Positions 27,400 through 36,615 of a DNA stretch of 64,000 nucleotides are shown here, one piece after another. Under the pieces are notes generated by a model. The model had not been told where the DNA came from and ran no database searches. It saw only the letters and a program-made list of their open reading frames with translations. Source of the DNA: CAVUEG01 sp963740525 (GTDB taxonomy: Bacteria; Actinomycetota; Actinomycetes; Propionibacteriales; Nocardioidaceae); contig CAVUEG010000006.1 of the NCBI GenBank assembly GCA_963740525.1, forward strand, positions 372,001 to 436,000, given 5' to 3'. A program made the position numbers and the translations under genes. Position 1 is the first letter of the stretch; every line of letters starts with the position of its first letter.

Positions 27400-27417
27400 G
27401 CTTACGTCAACGTAAGC
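27400..27417. promoter_or_regulatory. Palindromic operator between acyl-CoA dehydrogenase and MerR genes
   Basis: GCTTACGTCAACGTAAGC: 8-base arms around a 2-base centre, perfect. A weaker echo, CTTCCG-CTA-CGGAAG, follows at 27429-27443. MerR-family regulators of branched-chain and fatty-acid degradation (LiuR type) bind ACGT-containing palindromes of this shape, so the neighbouring MerR protein is the likely ligand. Confidence 0.7.
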
Positions 27418-27475
27418 AGAGTAGGTCGCTTCCGCTACGGAAGTGCAAGTGGTGCTGAGCCCAGGAAGGGGTCCC

Positions 27476-27862
27476 GTGGACGAGGCCGACCAGCAGTGGA
27501 CGATCACCGAGCTCGCACAGGAGTTCGGGGTCACCCTGCGCACGATCCGGCACTACGAGGACCTCGGCCTGCTGAAGCCGGGGCGGCGGGGGGCGGTGCG
27601 GGTCTTCGACAGCCGTCAGCGGATCCGGCTCCAGCTCGTCCTGCGCGGCAAGCGGCTCGGCTTCTCGCTCCCCGAGATCGGCACCATCGTCAACATGTAC
27701 GACGAACAGCCGGGCGAGGCCGGGCAGCTGCACTACCTGCTCGACCAGATCGAGGTGAGGCGGGCCGAGCTCGAGCGGATGCGCCACGACATCGACCAGA
27801 CGATGACGGAGCTGGACCGGGTCGAGAACCGGTGCCGGGAGGACCTCCGCCGCCTCGGTTGA
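27476..27862 (+). CDS. MerR family transcriptional regulator
   Basis: 128 residues: winged HTH (WTITELAQEFGVTLRTIRHYEDLGLLKPGRRG) followed by RIRLQLVLRGKRLGFSLPEIGTIV and a long coiled coil (about 85-125) for dimerisation. No metal-binding cysteines, so not a metal sensor. GTG at 27476 is preferred because AGGAAGG lies 6 bases upstream; an upstream ATG at 27443 has no such site. Predicted to control itself and the divergent acyl-CoA dehydrogenase through the palindrome at 27400. Confidence 0.9.
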   Translation: MDEADQQWTITELAQEFGVTLRTIRHYEDLGLLKPGRRGAVRVFDSRQRIRLQLVLRGKRLGFSLPEIGTIVNMYDEQPGEAGQLHYLLDQIEVRRAELERMRHDIDQTMTELDRVENRCREDLRRLG

Positions 27863-27924
27863 GCGCGCCCCGACGGGCCGGTGGCCGGTCTCGGAACGTT
27901 CGGTGAACAGACCTGCACCACCCC

Positions 27925-27939
27925 TCTCGCGAGGCGAGA
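27925..27939 (+). terminator. Small hairpin after MerR gene
   Basis: TCTCGC-GAG-GCGAGA, 63 bases past the MerR stop and 31 before the GT4 start; possible terminator. Confidence 0.3.
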
Positions 27940-27969
27940 ATCCGGCAACCTCCTTGTTTCACTGGGCTC

Positions 27970-29205
27970 ATGCCCCTTCCGAGGTTCCTGTCCACCCGCT
28001 CGCGGCGACCCCGGCGAGCCGTGCTCCCTGGAGTCCGGCCGTCCGCCGACCGCATCACGTTCCTGATGTTCAACGCGAACGGCACCGGCGGTGTGGCCCG
28101 CACCGCGCTCAACCTGGCCAACCACCTCGCGGCCGACGGCCGGGCGGTGGAGGTGGTCAGCGTCTACCGGCGTCGCCTGGAGTCGCCCTTCACGATCGAC
28201 CCGCGGGTGAAGGTCACCTACCTGGTCGACGCTCACGAGACACCCGGCCGGATCGGGGCCGCGCTGGCCGAGCGACCCACCCGGCTCACCCCGCGGACCG
28301 CGGAGACCAACCTGTCGCGGCGTACGGACCTGCTTCTGCGCCGCGCGCTGTGGAGCCGGCCACCGGGAGTGGTGATCTCCACCCGGCCCTCCCTGCACCT
28401 CGCCGCGGCCCAGCTCTCCCCGCCGTGGCACGTGCTGATCGGGCAGGACCACCTCAACTTCGAGTCCCGGATGGCCAACAGGCGCCAGGTGCCGGTGCTC
28501 GAGAGCGCGCTCCACTCGCTGGACTCGTTCACGGTGCTGACCGAGGCCGACGCGCAGGACTACCGGGCCACGTTCCCCGAGGCGACAGCCAGGATCGAGG
28601 TGATCCGCAACGCCTCGTCGTTCGAGGTCACGCCGCCCGGCCCGCAGGTCTCCAGGATCGTGATCGCCGCCGGACGGCTGGTCCAGCAGAAGGCGTTCCC
28701 TCGCCTGGTCGAGGCCTACGCACCGGTCGCCGACAAGCGCCCCGACTGGCAGCTGCACATCTACGGCTCCGGGGAGCACAAGGCCCGCCTGGAGAGGCAG
28801 ATCGCCGACCTCGGCGTCGCGGGTCAGGTGCGGCTGATGGGGCACACCACCGCGTTCGAGGAACGGCTCGCGGAGGCGTCGGTCTACGCCATGTCCTCGC
28901 GCTACGAAGGCTTCCCGATGGTGCTCGTCGAGGCGATGAGCAAGGGCGTCCCTGCGATCGCCTACGACTGCCCGCGCGGGCCGGCGGAGATCATCCACGA
29001 CGGCGTCAACGGCCGGCTGATCCCCGACGGCGACGTGGCGGCGTACACGGCCGCGCTGCTCGCGATGATCGACGAGGACGACGTACGCCGGGAGATGGCG
29101 TGGGCGGCCCACGCACAGGCCGAGCAGTACACGATGGCCCGCATCGGCGAGCAGTGGGAGAACCTCATCGCCGAGCTCGTCACCGACCGGAGGCGTCGTG
29201 CCTGA
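27970..29205 (+). CDS. Glycosyltransferase family 4
   Basis: 411-residue GT-B retaining transferase. N-terminal acceptor domain with FLMFNANGTGGVARTALNLANHL; C-terminal donor domain with IVIAAGRLVQQKAFPRLVEA, LHIYGSGEHKARLE and the E-x7-E type motif in YEGFPMVLVEAMSKGVPAIAYDCPRGPAEII. A basic N-terminal tail may bind membrane. It overlaps the next gene, a sulfotransferase-like protein, by 8 bases, so the two probably act on one glycan. The acceptor is unknown. Confidence 0.9.
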   Translation: MPLPRFLSTRSRRPRRAVLPGVRPSADRITFLMFNANGTGGVARTALNLANHLAADGRAVEVVSVYRRRLESPFTIDPRVKVTYLVDAHETPGRIGAALAERPTRLTPRTAETNLSRRTDLLLRRALWSRPPGVVISTRPSLHLAAAQLSPPWHVLIGQDHLNFESRMANRRQVPVLESALHSLDSFTVLTEADAQDYRATFPEATARIEVIRNASSFEVTPPGPQVSRIVIAAGRLVQQKAFPRLVEAYAPVADKRPDWQLHIYGSGEHKARLERQIADLGVAGQVRLMGHTTAFEERLAEASVYAMSSRYEGFPMVLVEAMSKGVPAIAYDCPRGPAEIIHDGVNGRLIPDGDVAAYTAALLAMIDEDDVRREMAWAAHAQAEQYTMARIGEQWENLIAELVTDRRRRA

Positions 29206-30253
29206 GCGCGTCGTCTGGCACGTCGGACTGCCGAAGTCCGGGACGACGTACCTGCAGACGATCCTGTGGAACAACCGGGCCACCCTGCGCGAGCACGGCG
29301 TGCTGCTGCCGGGCAACCGGATGTTCGACCACAACCTGCTCGCGACGCGGACCCGCAGCGAGCGCCCGGGCCCCCGGGCCCGCGATGCCTGGGACCGGAT
29401 GCTCGACGAGGTGGCGGACTGGCCGGGCACGGTGGTGCTCTCCAACGAGTGGTTCTCCCTCACCGACAAGGACCGCGCCGCCGACGCCCTCGCCGCCCTC
29501 GACCGGGACCGCGGCCGGACCTCCGTGGTGGTCACGGCGCGAGACCCCCTCGCGCTGGCCCCGGCCGCCTGGCAGGAGACCCTCAAGCTCGGCCGGGCCA
29601 CCTCGCTGCCGGACTTCGTGGAGGCCCTGGACCAACCCCGGGACCGCTGGTCCTGGTGGTCCCTGGACCCGGCCGAGGTGCTGGACCGCTGGGCGGCCAC
29701 GCTCTCGCCCACCCAGGCGCACGTGGTGACCCTCCCCGGCCGGGGCGCTCCTCCCGACGAGCTCTGGCACCGCTTCGCGGCGGTGGTGGGCATCGAGCGC
29801 GGTGCCTGCGACCTGACTCGCACCACCGCCAACGAGTCCCTCGGCGCGGAGAGTGCCCGCCTCCTCGAGCTGCTCGGCCCCCGGCTCCGTGAGGCGGTCG
29901 GCGCAGACGACGCGGCGTGGACCGTGCAGTACAGATGGCTGCGCCGTTACCTCGGTCATCAGGTGCTCGTCCCGCGCGGTGGAAGCAGGATCAGGGTTCC
30001 GGAGCCCACCGCCGGCCGCCTCCGGGAGCGGGCCCGGGCGACCCGTGCCGCGCTGCAGGCTCGGGGGTACGCCGTGTCCGGCGACCTGGCCGACCTGACC
30101 GCCGCCACCGTGACCGCCGACTCCGTCGACCCCGCCTCGATCAGCGACACCGACCTGTTGGCCGTCGCCTCCGACGTCGTGGTCGCGCTCCTGGCCCGGC
30201 TCGCGAAGCAGGGCGCCCGGCCGACCCACGACGGCGAGGCAAGCCGGGTGTAG
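29198..30253 (+). CDS. Sulfotransferase-like P-loop protein
   Basis: 351 residues. The N-terminus VVWHVGLPKSGTTYLQTILW is the 5'-phosphosulfate-binding loop (residues 11-20) of PAPS-dependent sulfotransferases, followed by LSNEWFSL and VVVTARDPLALAPAAWQETLK, matching the 3'-phosphate-binding region. The C-terminal third is less typical. GTG at 29198 with GGAGG upstream. Coupled to a GT4 gene, suggesting a sulfated glycan or glycolipid; this link is inferred from overlap only. Confidence 0.75.
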   Translation: MPERVVWHVGLPKSGTTYLQTILWNNRATLREHGVLLPGNRMFDHNLLATRTRSERPGPRARDAWDRMLDEVADWPGTVVLSNEWFSLTDKDRAADALAALDRDRGRTSVVVTARDPLALAPAAWQETLKLGRATSLPDFVEALDQPRDRWSWWSLDPAEVLDRWAATLSPTQAHVVTLPGRGAPPDELWHRFAAVVGIERGACDLTRTTANESLGAESARLLELLGPRLREAVGADDAAWTVQYRWLRRYLGHQVLVPRGGSRIRVPEPTAGRLRERARATRAALQARGYAVSGDLADLTAATVTADSVDPASISDTDLLAVASDVVVALLARLAKQGARPTHDGEASRV

Positions 30254-30331
30254 GTGAGACCTCCGCCCCGGCCGACCGGCACGAGCGATACCCTGCCCGG
30301 CGGAGATCATTCGCGAGAGCAGGAGTGTTCG

Positions 30332-32122
30332 GTGACCGACATCAAGCCGTTGCAGAAGGTCCTCGTCGCCAACCGGGGCGAGATCGCGGTGCGCGTCATC
30401 CGCGCCTGCAAGGACGCCGGTATCGGCAGTGTCGCGGTGTACGCCGACCCCGACCGCGACGCCTTGTTCGTGCGGGTCGCCGACGAGGCCTACTCGCTCG
30501 AGGGCGCCACGCCCGCGGACTCCTACCTCGACATCGAGAAGATCATCGCCGTCGCCCGCCGCTCGGGCGCCGACTCGGTGCACCCGGGCTACGGCTTCCT
30601 CGCCGAGAACTCCGCGTTCGCCCAGGCAGTGATCGACGCCGGCCTGGTCTGGATCGGACCGCCGCCGGCCGCGATCGACGCACTGGGCGACAAGGTGCAG
30701 GCCCGGCACATCGCGGCCAAGGTAGGCGCTCCCCTGGTCGCCGGCACCAAGGACCCGGTCGAGGACGCCGACGAGGTGGTCGCCTTCGCCGAGGAGCACG
30801 GCCTGCCGATCGCGATCAAGGCCGCCTTCGGCGGCGGTGGTCGCGGACTCAAGGTGGCCCGCACCATGGAGGAGGTCGCCGACCAGTTCGAGTCCGCCGT
30901 CCGCGAGGCCGTCAGCGCCTTCGGTCGGGGCGAGTGCTTCGTCGAGCGCTACCTCGACCGCCCGCGCCACGTGGAGACCCAGTGCCTGGCCGACCAGCAC
31001 GGCAACGTCGTCGTCGTCTCCACCCGCGACTGCTCGCTCCAGCGTCGGCACCAGAAGCTGGTCGAGGAGGCCCCCGCGCCGTTCCTGGACGAGGAGCAGA
31101 TCGCGACCCTCTACGACTCGTCCAAGGCGATCCTCAAGGAGGCCGGGTACGTCGGCGCCGGCACGTGCGAGTTCCTCGTCGGCCAGGACGGCACCATCTC
31201 CTTCCTCGAGGTCAACACCAGGCTCCAGGTCGAGCACCCGGTCACCGAGCAGGTCACCGGCATCGACCTGGTCCGCGAGATGTTCCGCATCGCCGCCGGC
31301 GAGGAGCTCGGCTACGGCGACCCCGAGGTCACCGGGCACTCGATCGAGTTCCGGATCAACGCCGAGGACGGTGGCGCGAACTTCATGCCGGCCCCGGGAA
31401 CGCTGACGAAGTGGCACGCGCCGTCCGGTCCCGGCGTACGCCTCGACGAGGGGTACGACCAGGGCGAGACCGTCCCCGGTGCCTTCGACTCGCTGGTCGC
31501 CAAGCTGATCGTGACCGGGCGGGACCGCAAGCAGGCGCTCGAGCGCTCACGACGGGCCCTCGACGAGTTCGTGATCGAGGGGATGCCGACGGTGATCCCC
31601 TTCCACCGGGCGGTGGTCAACGACCCGGCGTACACCGGAGAGACCGAGGGCGGCGACGGGCCGTTCTCGGTCTACACGAGCTGGATCGAGACGGACTTCG
31701 ACAACCAGATCGAGCCGTACGCCGGTGGGACCGACGAGTCCGATGCCGCGGAGGCCCCCGAACGCCAGACGGTCACCGTGGAGGTCGGCGGACGCCGCCT
31801 CGAGGTGAGCCTGCCCGCCGGGCTGGGTGGGATCGCGACCGCCGGCGGTGGCGCGAAGAAGCCCAAGCGGGGCAAGGCCAAGAAGGCCGGGTCCGCCGCC
31901 AGCGGCGACTCCGTCGCCTCCCCGATGCAGGGCACGATCGTCAAGGTCGCCGTCGAGGACGGCGCGGTGGTCGCCGAGGGCGACGTGATCGTGGTCCTCG
32001 AGGCGATGAAGATGGAGCAGCCGCTCAAGGCGCACAAGGCGGGCACCGTCGCGAACCTCGACGCCGAGGTCGGCGCCACGGTCACCAGCGGTGCCGTGAT
32101 CTGCGACATCAAGGACGCCTGA
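30332..32122 (+). CDS. accA3: Acyl-CoA carboxylase alpha subunit (biotin carboxylase + BCCP)
   Basis: 596 residues. Biotin carboxylase (about 5-450): VLVANRGEIAVRVIRAC, VHPGYGFLAENSAFAQ, AAFGGGGRGLKVART, DCSLQRRHQKLVEEAPAP and EVNTRLQVEHPVTE. A Lys/Gly/Ala-rich hinge leads to the biotin carrier, with biotin lysine in VLEAMKMEQPL near 560. GTG at 30332 with AGGAG upstream was chosen over an ATG at 30254. It supplies carboxybiotin to beta subunits such as the one at 23231. Confidence 0.95.
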   Translation: MTDIKPLQKVLVANRGEIAVRVIRACKDAGIGSVAVYADPDRDALFVRVADEAYSLEGATPADSYLDIEKIIAVARRSGADSVHPGYGFLAENSAFAQAVIDAGLVWIGPPPAAIDALGDKVQARHIAAKVGAPLVAGTKDPVEDADEVVAFAEEHGLPIAIKAAFGGGGRGLKVARTMEEVADQFESAVREAVSAFGRGECFVERYLDRPRHVETQCLADQHGNVVVVSTRDCSLQRRHQKLVEEAPAPFLDEEQIATLYDSSKAILKEAGYVGAGTCEFLVGQDGTISFLEVNTRLQVEHPVTEQVTGIDLVREMFRIAAGEELGYGDPEVTGHSIEFRINAEDGGANFMPAPGTLTKWHAPSGPGVRLDEGYDQGETVPGAFDSLVAKLIVTGRDRKQALERSRRALDEFVIEGMPTVIPFHRAVVNDPAYTGETEGGDGPFSVYTSWIETDFDNQIEPYAGGTDESDAAEAPERQTVTVEVGGRRLEVSLPAGLGGIATAGGGAKKPKRGKAKKAGSAASGDSVASPMQGTIVKVAVEDGAVVAEGDVIVVLEAMKMEQPLKAHKAGTVANLDAEVGATVTSGAVICDIKDA

Positions 32123-32146
32123 CCTCCGGGTCCGCGGGGAGTCCAG

Positions 32147-32986
32147 TTGCGCAACCTCGTCCTCGCCGTCGTCGGCCTCGCGACCGTGGTCGTGTCGGGG
32201 TGTACGACGCAGGCGGTGACCCCGGCCCCACCGCCCTCACACCTGGACGCCTCGATCACGCAGTTCCGCTTCCAGGAGGGCAGCCGGACCCTGCGCGCCG
32301 GCATCCAGAACCTGTCCGGCCCCCCGGTCCGGATCACCCGGGCGCGGGTCCTCTGGCCCGGTTTCCGCTGGCCGGAGGTCCGGCTCGAGGACCGACCGCT
32401 GACGCCGACCCTGACCTCCGCCTTCGACGTCGAGCTGGGCCCACCGGTGCGGTGCTCCGACAGGCTTCCGGCCGCGGCCCGGATCCGGGCCACCGTGGAC
32501 GGGACCCCGCGGACCCTGCCCCTGCGCGTCGAGGACTCGGGGTTGCTGCTGCGGATGCACGAGAACGCGTGCTGGGAGCACCGCCTCGACGCCGCGGCCA
32601 CGGTGACGATGCGGATCTCCGACCGCGAGGTGGTCCGGCAGGGTGAGCCCTACCTGGCGGCCACGGTGACCGTGACCCGGCACGGCACGAGCGCCGAGCC
32701 GCTGAAGGTGGTCGACCTCTCCGGCAGCGTGCTGTTCCGGCTCCGCGCGACGTTCCCGCCCGCGCCCACCACGTCGTCCTTCCGGCTGCCGTTCCTGGTG
32801 GGGTCCAACCACCGGTGCGACGGCCACGCCCGCGGCCAGAGCCAGCAGTCGTTCCTGTGGGGGCTGTACCTCCGCCTCGGGGGATCGGCGACCCACCGTC
32901 ACCTGCTGATGCCCACGACGGCCGAGCAGAACCGGCTGCTGCTGTTCCTCGACCGTGCCTGCGCGGGGTCGCCGCAGATCCAGTAG
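32147..32986 (+). CDS. Putative lipoprotein of unknown function
   Basis: 279 residues. N-terminal signal RNLVLAVVGLATVVVSGC with a lipobox (VSGC, Cys19). The rest looks beta-rich with two or three Cys and no motif I recognise. TTG start at 32147 with GGGGA about 8 bases upstream. It lies 24 bases after the carboxylase alpha subunit and may be co-transcribed. Exported and membrane-anchored is well supported; function is not. Confidence 0.72.
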   Translation: MRNLVLAVVGLATVVVSGCTTQAVTPAPPPSHLDASITQFRFQEGSRTLRAGIQNLSGPPVRITRARVLWPGFRWPEVRLEDRPLTPTLTSAFDVELGPPVRCSDRLPAAARIRATVDGTPRTLPLRVEDSGLLLRMHENACWEHRLDAAATVTMRISDREVVRQGEPYLAATVTVTRHGTSAEPLKVVDLSGSVLFRLRATFPPAPTTSSFRLPFLVGSNHRCDGHARGQSQQSFLWGLYLRLGGSATHRHLLMPTTAEQNRLLLFLDRACAGSPQIQ

Positions 32987-33070
32987 CCGCCAAGGCTGAA
33001 CCCAGCCGCGGAGTCACGGGCCCCGCCGCTGCCCGGTGAGACGGTCGGCGACCTTCCCGTTCGGCCTCGG

Positions 33071-33076
33071 TAGCCT
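33071..33076 (+). promoter_or_regulatory. -10 element, leaderless start of pyc
   Basis: TAGCCT, 7 bases before the ATG at 33084. Confidence 0.55.
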
Positions 33077-33083
33077 GCTCGAC

Positions 33084-36000
33084 ATGTTCTCCAAGGTGCT
33101 GGTGGCCAACCGTGGCGAGATCGCGATCCGGGCGTTCCGCGCGGCGTACGAGGTGGGCGCGCACACGGTCGCGGTCTTCCCTCACGAGGACCGCTGGTCC
33201 GAGCACCGGCTGAAGGCGGACGAGGCCTACGAGATCGGCGAGCGCGGGCACCCGGTGCGGGCGTACCTGGACCCGGACGTGATCGTGGCGACCGCCGTAC
33301 GGGCCGGAGCCGATGCGATCTACCCGGGCTACGGCTTCCTCTCGGAGAACCCCAGGCTCGCCGAGGCCTGTGCCAACGCGGGGATCACCTTCATCGGCCC
33401 GACCGCCGAGGTGCTCACGCTGACCGGCAACAAGGCGCGCGCGATCGCGGCGGCGAAGGCGGCCGGGGTGCCGACCCTGCGCTCGGTCGAGCCCGGCACC
33501 GACGTCGAGGCGTTGGTGGCCTCCGCCGAGGAGATCCCCTTCCCGCTCTTCGTGAAGGCGGTGGCCGGTGGCGGCGGCCGCGGGATGCGCCGGGTGGACC
33601 GCGTCGAGGACCTGCGCGAGGCGGTCGAGACCTGCATGCGCGAGGCCGACGGCGCCTTCGGCGACCCGACGGTCTTCATCGAGCAGGCTGTGGTCGACCC
33701 GCGGCACATCGAGGTGCAGATCCTCGCCGACGGCGAAGGGAACGTGATCCACCTCTTCGAGCGGGACTGCTCGGTGCAGCGGCGCCACCAGAAGGTGATC
33801 GAGATCGCTCCCGCGCCGAACCTCGACCCGGCGATCCGCGAGCGGATGTGTGCCGACGCGGTGCGCTTCGCCACCGAGATCGGCTACCGCAACGCCGGCA
33901 CCGTGGAGTTCCTGCTCGACCCCGAGGGCAACTACGTCTTCATCGAGATGAACCCGCGGATCCAGGTCGAGCACACGGTCACCGAGGAGATCACCGACGT
34001 CGACCTGGTCCAGTCCCAGCTGCGGATCGCCGCCGGGGAGACCCTGGCCGACCTGGGCCTGTCGCAGGACACGATCCAGGTGCGCGGCGCGGCGCTGCAG
34101 TGCCGGATCACCACCGAGGATCCCGCCAACGGCTTCCGTCCCGACACCGGCAAGATCACGACCTACCGCTCACCGGGCGGCGCCGGAGTCCGCCTCGACG
34201 GCGGGACGACGTACACCGGAGCCGAGGTCTCGGCGCACTTCGACTCGATGCTCGCCAAGCTGACGTGCCGCGGTCGCACGTTCGAGAAGGCCGTGGAGCG
34301 GGCCCAGCGCGCAATTGCGGAGTTCCGGATCCGCGGCGTGGCCACCAACATCGCCTTCCTGCAGGCCGTGCTCGCCAACGACGACTTCCGCAACGGCCGG
34401 GTGACCACGTCGTTCATCGAGGAGCACCCGGCGCTGCTGACCGCCCGGGGCTCGGGCGACCGCGGCAGCAAGCTGCTCAACTTCCTCGCCGACGTGACCG
34501 TGAACCAGCCGCACGGACCGGCGCCGGTGTCCGTGGACCCGGTGACCAAGCTGCCGACGCTCGACCTGTCGGTGCCCGCGCCGGACGGCACGCGGCAGCA
34601 GCTGCTCGACCTCGGACCCGAAGGCTTCGCCCGGGCGCTGCGCGAGCAGGTGCCGGTCGCGGTCACCGACACCACCTTCCGCGACGCGCACCAGTCGCTG
34701 CTCGCGACCCGCGTCCGGACCCGGGACCTGATCTCGGTAGCCGGCCATGTGTCGCGGATGACGCCCGGCCTCTGGAGCGTCGAGGCGTGGGGCGGTGCGA
34801 CGTACGACGTCGGGCTGCGGTTCCTCGCCGAGGACCCGTGGGAGCGGCTGGCCAAGCTGCGCCAGGCGATGCCGAACCTCTGCCTGCAGATGCTCCTGCG
34901 GGGACGGAACACGGTCGGGTACACGCCGTACCCGACCGACGTGACCAACGCCTTCGTGCGCGAGGCCGCTGCGACCGGCGTCGACGTCTTCCGGATCTTC
35001 GACGCGCTCAACGACGTCGAGCAGATGCGACCGGCGATCGAAGCGGTCCGCGAGACGGGGACCACGGTGGCCGAGGTCGCCCTCTGCTACACCGGCGATC
35101 TCAGCGACCCCGCGGAGAAGCTCTACACGCTCGACTACTACCTCGGGCTGGCCGACCGGATCGTCGATGCCGGCGCCCACGTGCTCGCGATCAAGGACAT
35201 GGCGGGGCTGCTCCGCGCGCCGGCGGCGCGGACGCTGGTGAGTGCGCTGCGGGAGCGGTTCGACCTGCCGGTCCACCTGCACACGCACGACACGGCAGGT
35301 GGTCAGCTCGGCACCCTGCTCGCTGCGATCGACTCCGGGGTGGACGCGGTGGACGCCGCCTGCGCGGCCATGGCCGGCACCACCAGCCAGCCCGCGCTCT
35401 CGGCCCTGGTCGCCGCCACCGACCACTCCGAACGCTCGACCGGCCTGGACCTGGCGGCCATCTGCGCGCTGGAGCCCTACTGGGAGGCGACCCGGCGGGT
35501 GTACGCGCCGTTCGAGTCGGGCCTGCCCTCTCCCACCGGTCGGGTGTACACGCACGAGATCCCCGGCGGTCAGCTCTCGAACCTCCGCCAGCAGGCGATC
35601 GCGCTGGGGCTGGGCGAGAAGTTCGAGCAGATCGAGGACATGTACGCCGCGGCCAACGCCATCCTCGGCAACATCGTGAAGGTGACCCCGTCCTCGAAGG
35701 TGGTCGGCGACCTCGCGCTGCACCTGGTCGCGGTCGGTGCGGACCCGGCCGAGTTCGCGGCCGACCCCGGCACCTACGACGTGCCCGACTCGGTGATCGG
35801 CTTCCTCTCCGGCGACCTCGGCGACCCTCCCGGGGGCTGGCCGGAGCCCTTCCGGACGCGGGCACTCGAGGGCCGCACGCACAAGGCACCCGTCGCCGAG
35901 CTGACCGAGGAGCAGCGTGAAGGTCTGGCGCGCGCACCGCGCACGACCCTCAACGAGCTGCTGTTCCCCGGCCCGAGCAGGGAGTTCGCCGAGTCGCGGG

Positions 36001-36470
36001 AGAAGTACGGCGACGTGTCGGTGCTCCCGACCGCGGACTACCTCTACGGGCTCAACCCGGGTGAGGAGCACGAGGTCGACCTCGAGGAGGGCAAGCGGCT
36101 GCTGATCGGGCTCCAGGCGATCAGCGAGGCCGACGAACGCGGCTTCCGGACGGTGATGTGCACGATCAACGGCCAGCTCCGTCCGGTCAACGTCCGCGAC
36201 CGCGCGGTGTCGTCCGACGTACCGGCCCAGGAGAAGGCGGACACGTCCCAGTCCGGGCACCTGGCCGCCCCCTTCGACGGCGTGGTCACGGTCCAGGTCG
36301 CCGAAGGCGACGCGGTCACCGCGGGTCAGACCGTCGCCACGATCGAGGCGATGAAGATGGAGGCCTCGATCACCGCACCCCTCGCCGGCACGGTCGAACG
36401 GGTCGCGATCTCCACCACCCAGCAGGTCGAGGGCGGCGACCTGGTCCTGGTGCTCGTCCCCACCACCTGA
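33084..36470 (+). CDS. pyc: Pyruvate carboxylase
   Basis: 1128 residues, normal for the single-chain enzyme making oxaloacetate from pyruvate, bicarbonate and ATP. Biotin carboxylase (1-450: VLVANRGEIAIRAFRAAYEVG, AVAGGGGRGMRRV, EMNPRIQVEHTVTEE); carboxyltransferase TIM barrel (about 540-820: TDTTFRDAHQSLLATRVRTRD, FRIFDALNDVEQM, HLHTHDTAGGQLGTL); allosteric linker; biotin carrier with TIEAMKMEASI near the end. ATG at 33084 is placed right before the conserved FSKVLVANRGE and has a leaderless -10. Confidence 0.97.
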   Translation: MFSKVLVANRGEIAIRAFRAAYEVGAHTVAVFPHEDRWSEHRLKADEAYEIGERGHPVRAYLDPDVIVATAVRAGADAIYPGYGFLSENPRLAEACANAGITFIGPTAEVLTLTGNKARAIAAAKAAGVPTLRSVEPGTDVEALVASAEEIPFPLFVKAVAGGGGRGMRRVDRVEDLREAVETCMREADGAFGDPTVFIEQAVVDPRHIEVQILADGEGNVIHLFERDCSVQRRHQKVIEIAPAPNLDPAIRERMCADAVRFATEIGYRNAGTVEFLLDPEGNYVFIEMNPRIQVEHTVTEEITDVDLVQSQLRIAAGETLADLGLSQDTIQVRGAALQCRITTEDPANGFRPDTGKITTYRSPGGAGVRLDGGTTYTGAEVSAHFDSMLAKLTCRGRTFEKAVERAQRAIAEFRIRGVATNIAFLQAVLANDDFRNGRVTTSFIEEHPALLTARGSGDRGSKLLNFLADVTVNQPHGPAPVSVDPVTKLPTLDLSVPAPDGTRQQLLDLGPEGFARALREQVPVAVTDTTFRDAHQSLLATRVRTRDLISVAGHVSRMTPGLWSVEAWGGATYDVGLRFLAEDPWERLAKLRQAMPNLCLQMLLRGRNTVGYTPYPTDVTNAFVREAAATGVDVFRIFDALNDVEQMRPAIEAVRETGTTVAEVALCYTGDLSDPAEKLYTLDYYLGLADRIVDAGAHVLAIKDMAGLLRAPAARTLVSALRERFDLPVHLHTHDTAGGQLGTLLAAIDSGVDAVDAACAAMAGTTSQPALSALVAATDHSERSTGLDLAAICALEPYWEATRRVYAPFESGLPSPTGRVYTHEIPGGQLSNLRQQAIALGLGEKFEQIEDMYAAANAILGNIVKVTPSSKVVGDLALHLVAVGADPAEFAADPGTYDVPDSVIGFLSGDLGDPPGGWPEPFRTRALEGRTHKAPVAELTEEQREGLARAPRTTLNELLFPGPSREFAESREKYGDVSVLPTADYLYGLNPGEEHEVDLEEGKRLLIGLQAISEADERGFRTVMCTINGQLRPVNVRDRAVSSDVPAQEKADTSQSGHLAAPFDGVVTVQVAEGDAVTAGQTVATIEAMKMEASITAPLAGTVERVAISTTQQVEGGDLVLVLVPTT

Positions 36471-36475
36471 CACGT

Positions 36476-36565
36476 GACGCGGCGCATCTTGCCGCCCAAA
36501 CAACCCCGACGCGGCGCATCTTGCCGCCCAAACCACACCGACGCGGCGCATCTTGCCGCCCAATC
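36476..36565 (+). repeat. Three tandem direct units of a 32-bp repeat (left arm of array)
   Basis: GACGCGGCGCATCTTGCCGC begins at 36476, 36508 and 36540, an exact 32-base period; each unit continues CCAA and a short variable spacer. Each contains its own small hairpin (GCGGC...GCCGC). Located just past the pyc stop and facing inverted units at 36616-36700. Confidence 0.9.
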
Positions 36566-36615
36566 CACAGTTGCTCTCAACGCCCGGTCCCCGCGCGGCC
36601 CGATCCATCGGAGAA

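Noticed and set aside
29917..32646. 909-codon frame overlapping the carboxylase alpha subunit
   Set aside because: Arg/Gly/Pro-rich shadow of the real gene in another frame.
32987..33083. Riboswitch or leader before pyc
   Set aside because: The -10 lies 7 bases before the ATG, so there is probably no leader; no conserved fold was seen.
34170..36608. 812-codon open frame on the minus strand opposite pyc
   Set aside because: High GC at third positions leaves few stops; the plus-strand protein is a clear pyruvate carboxylase and the antisense one has no domain.
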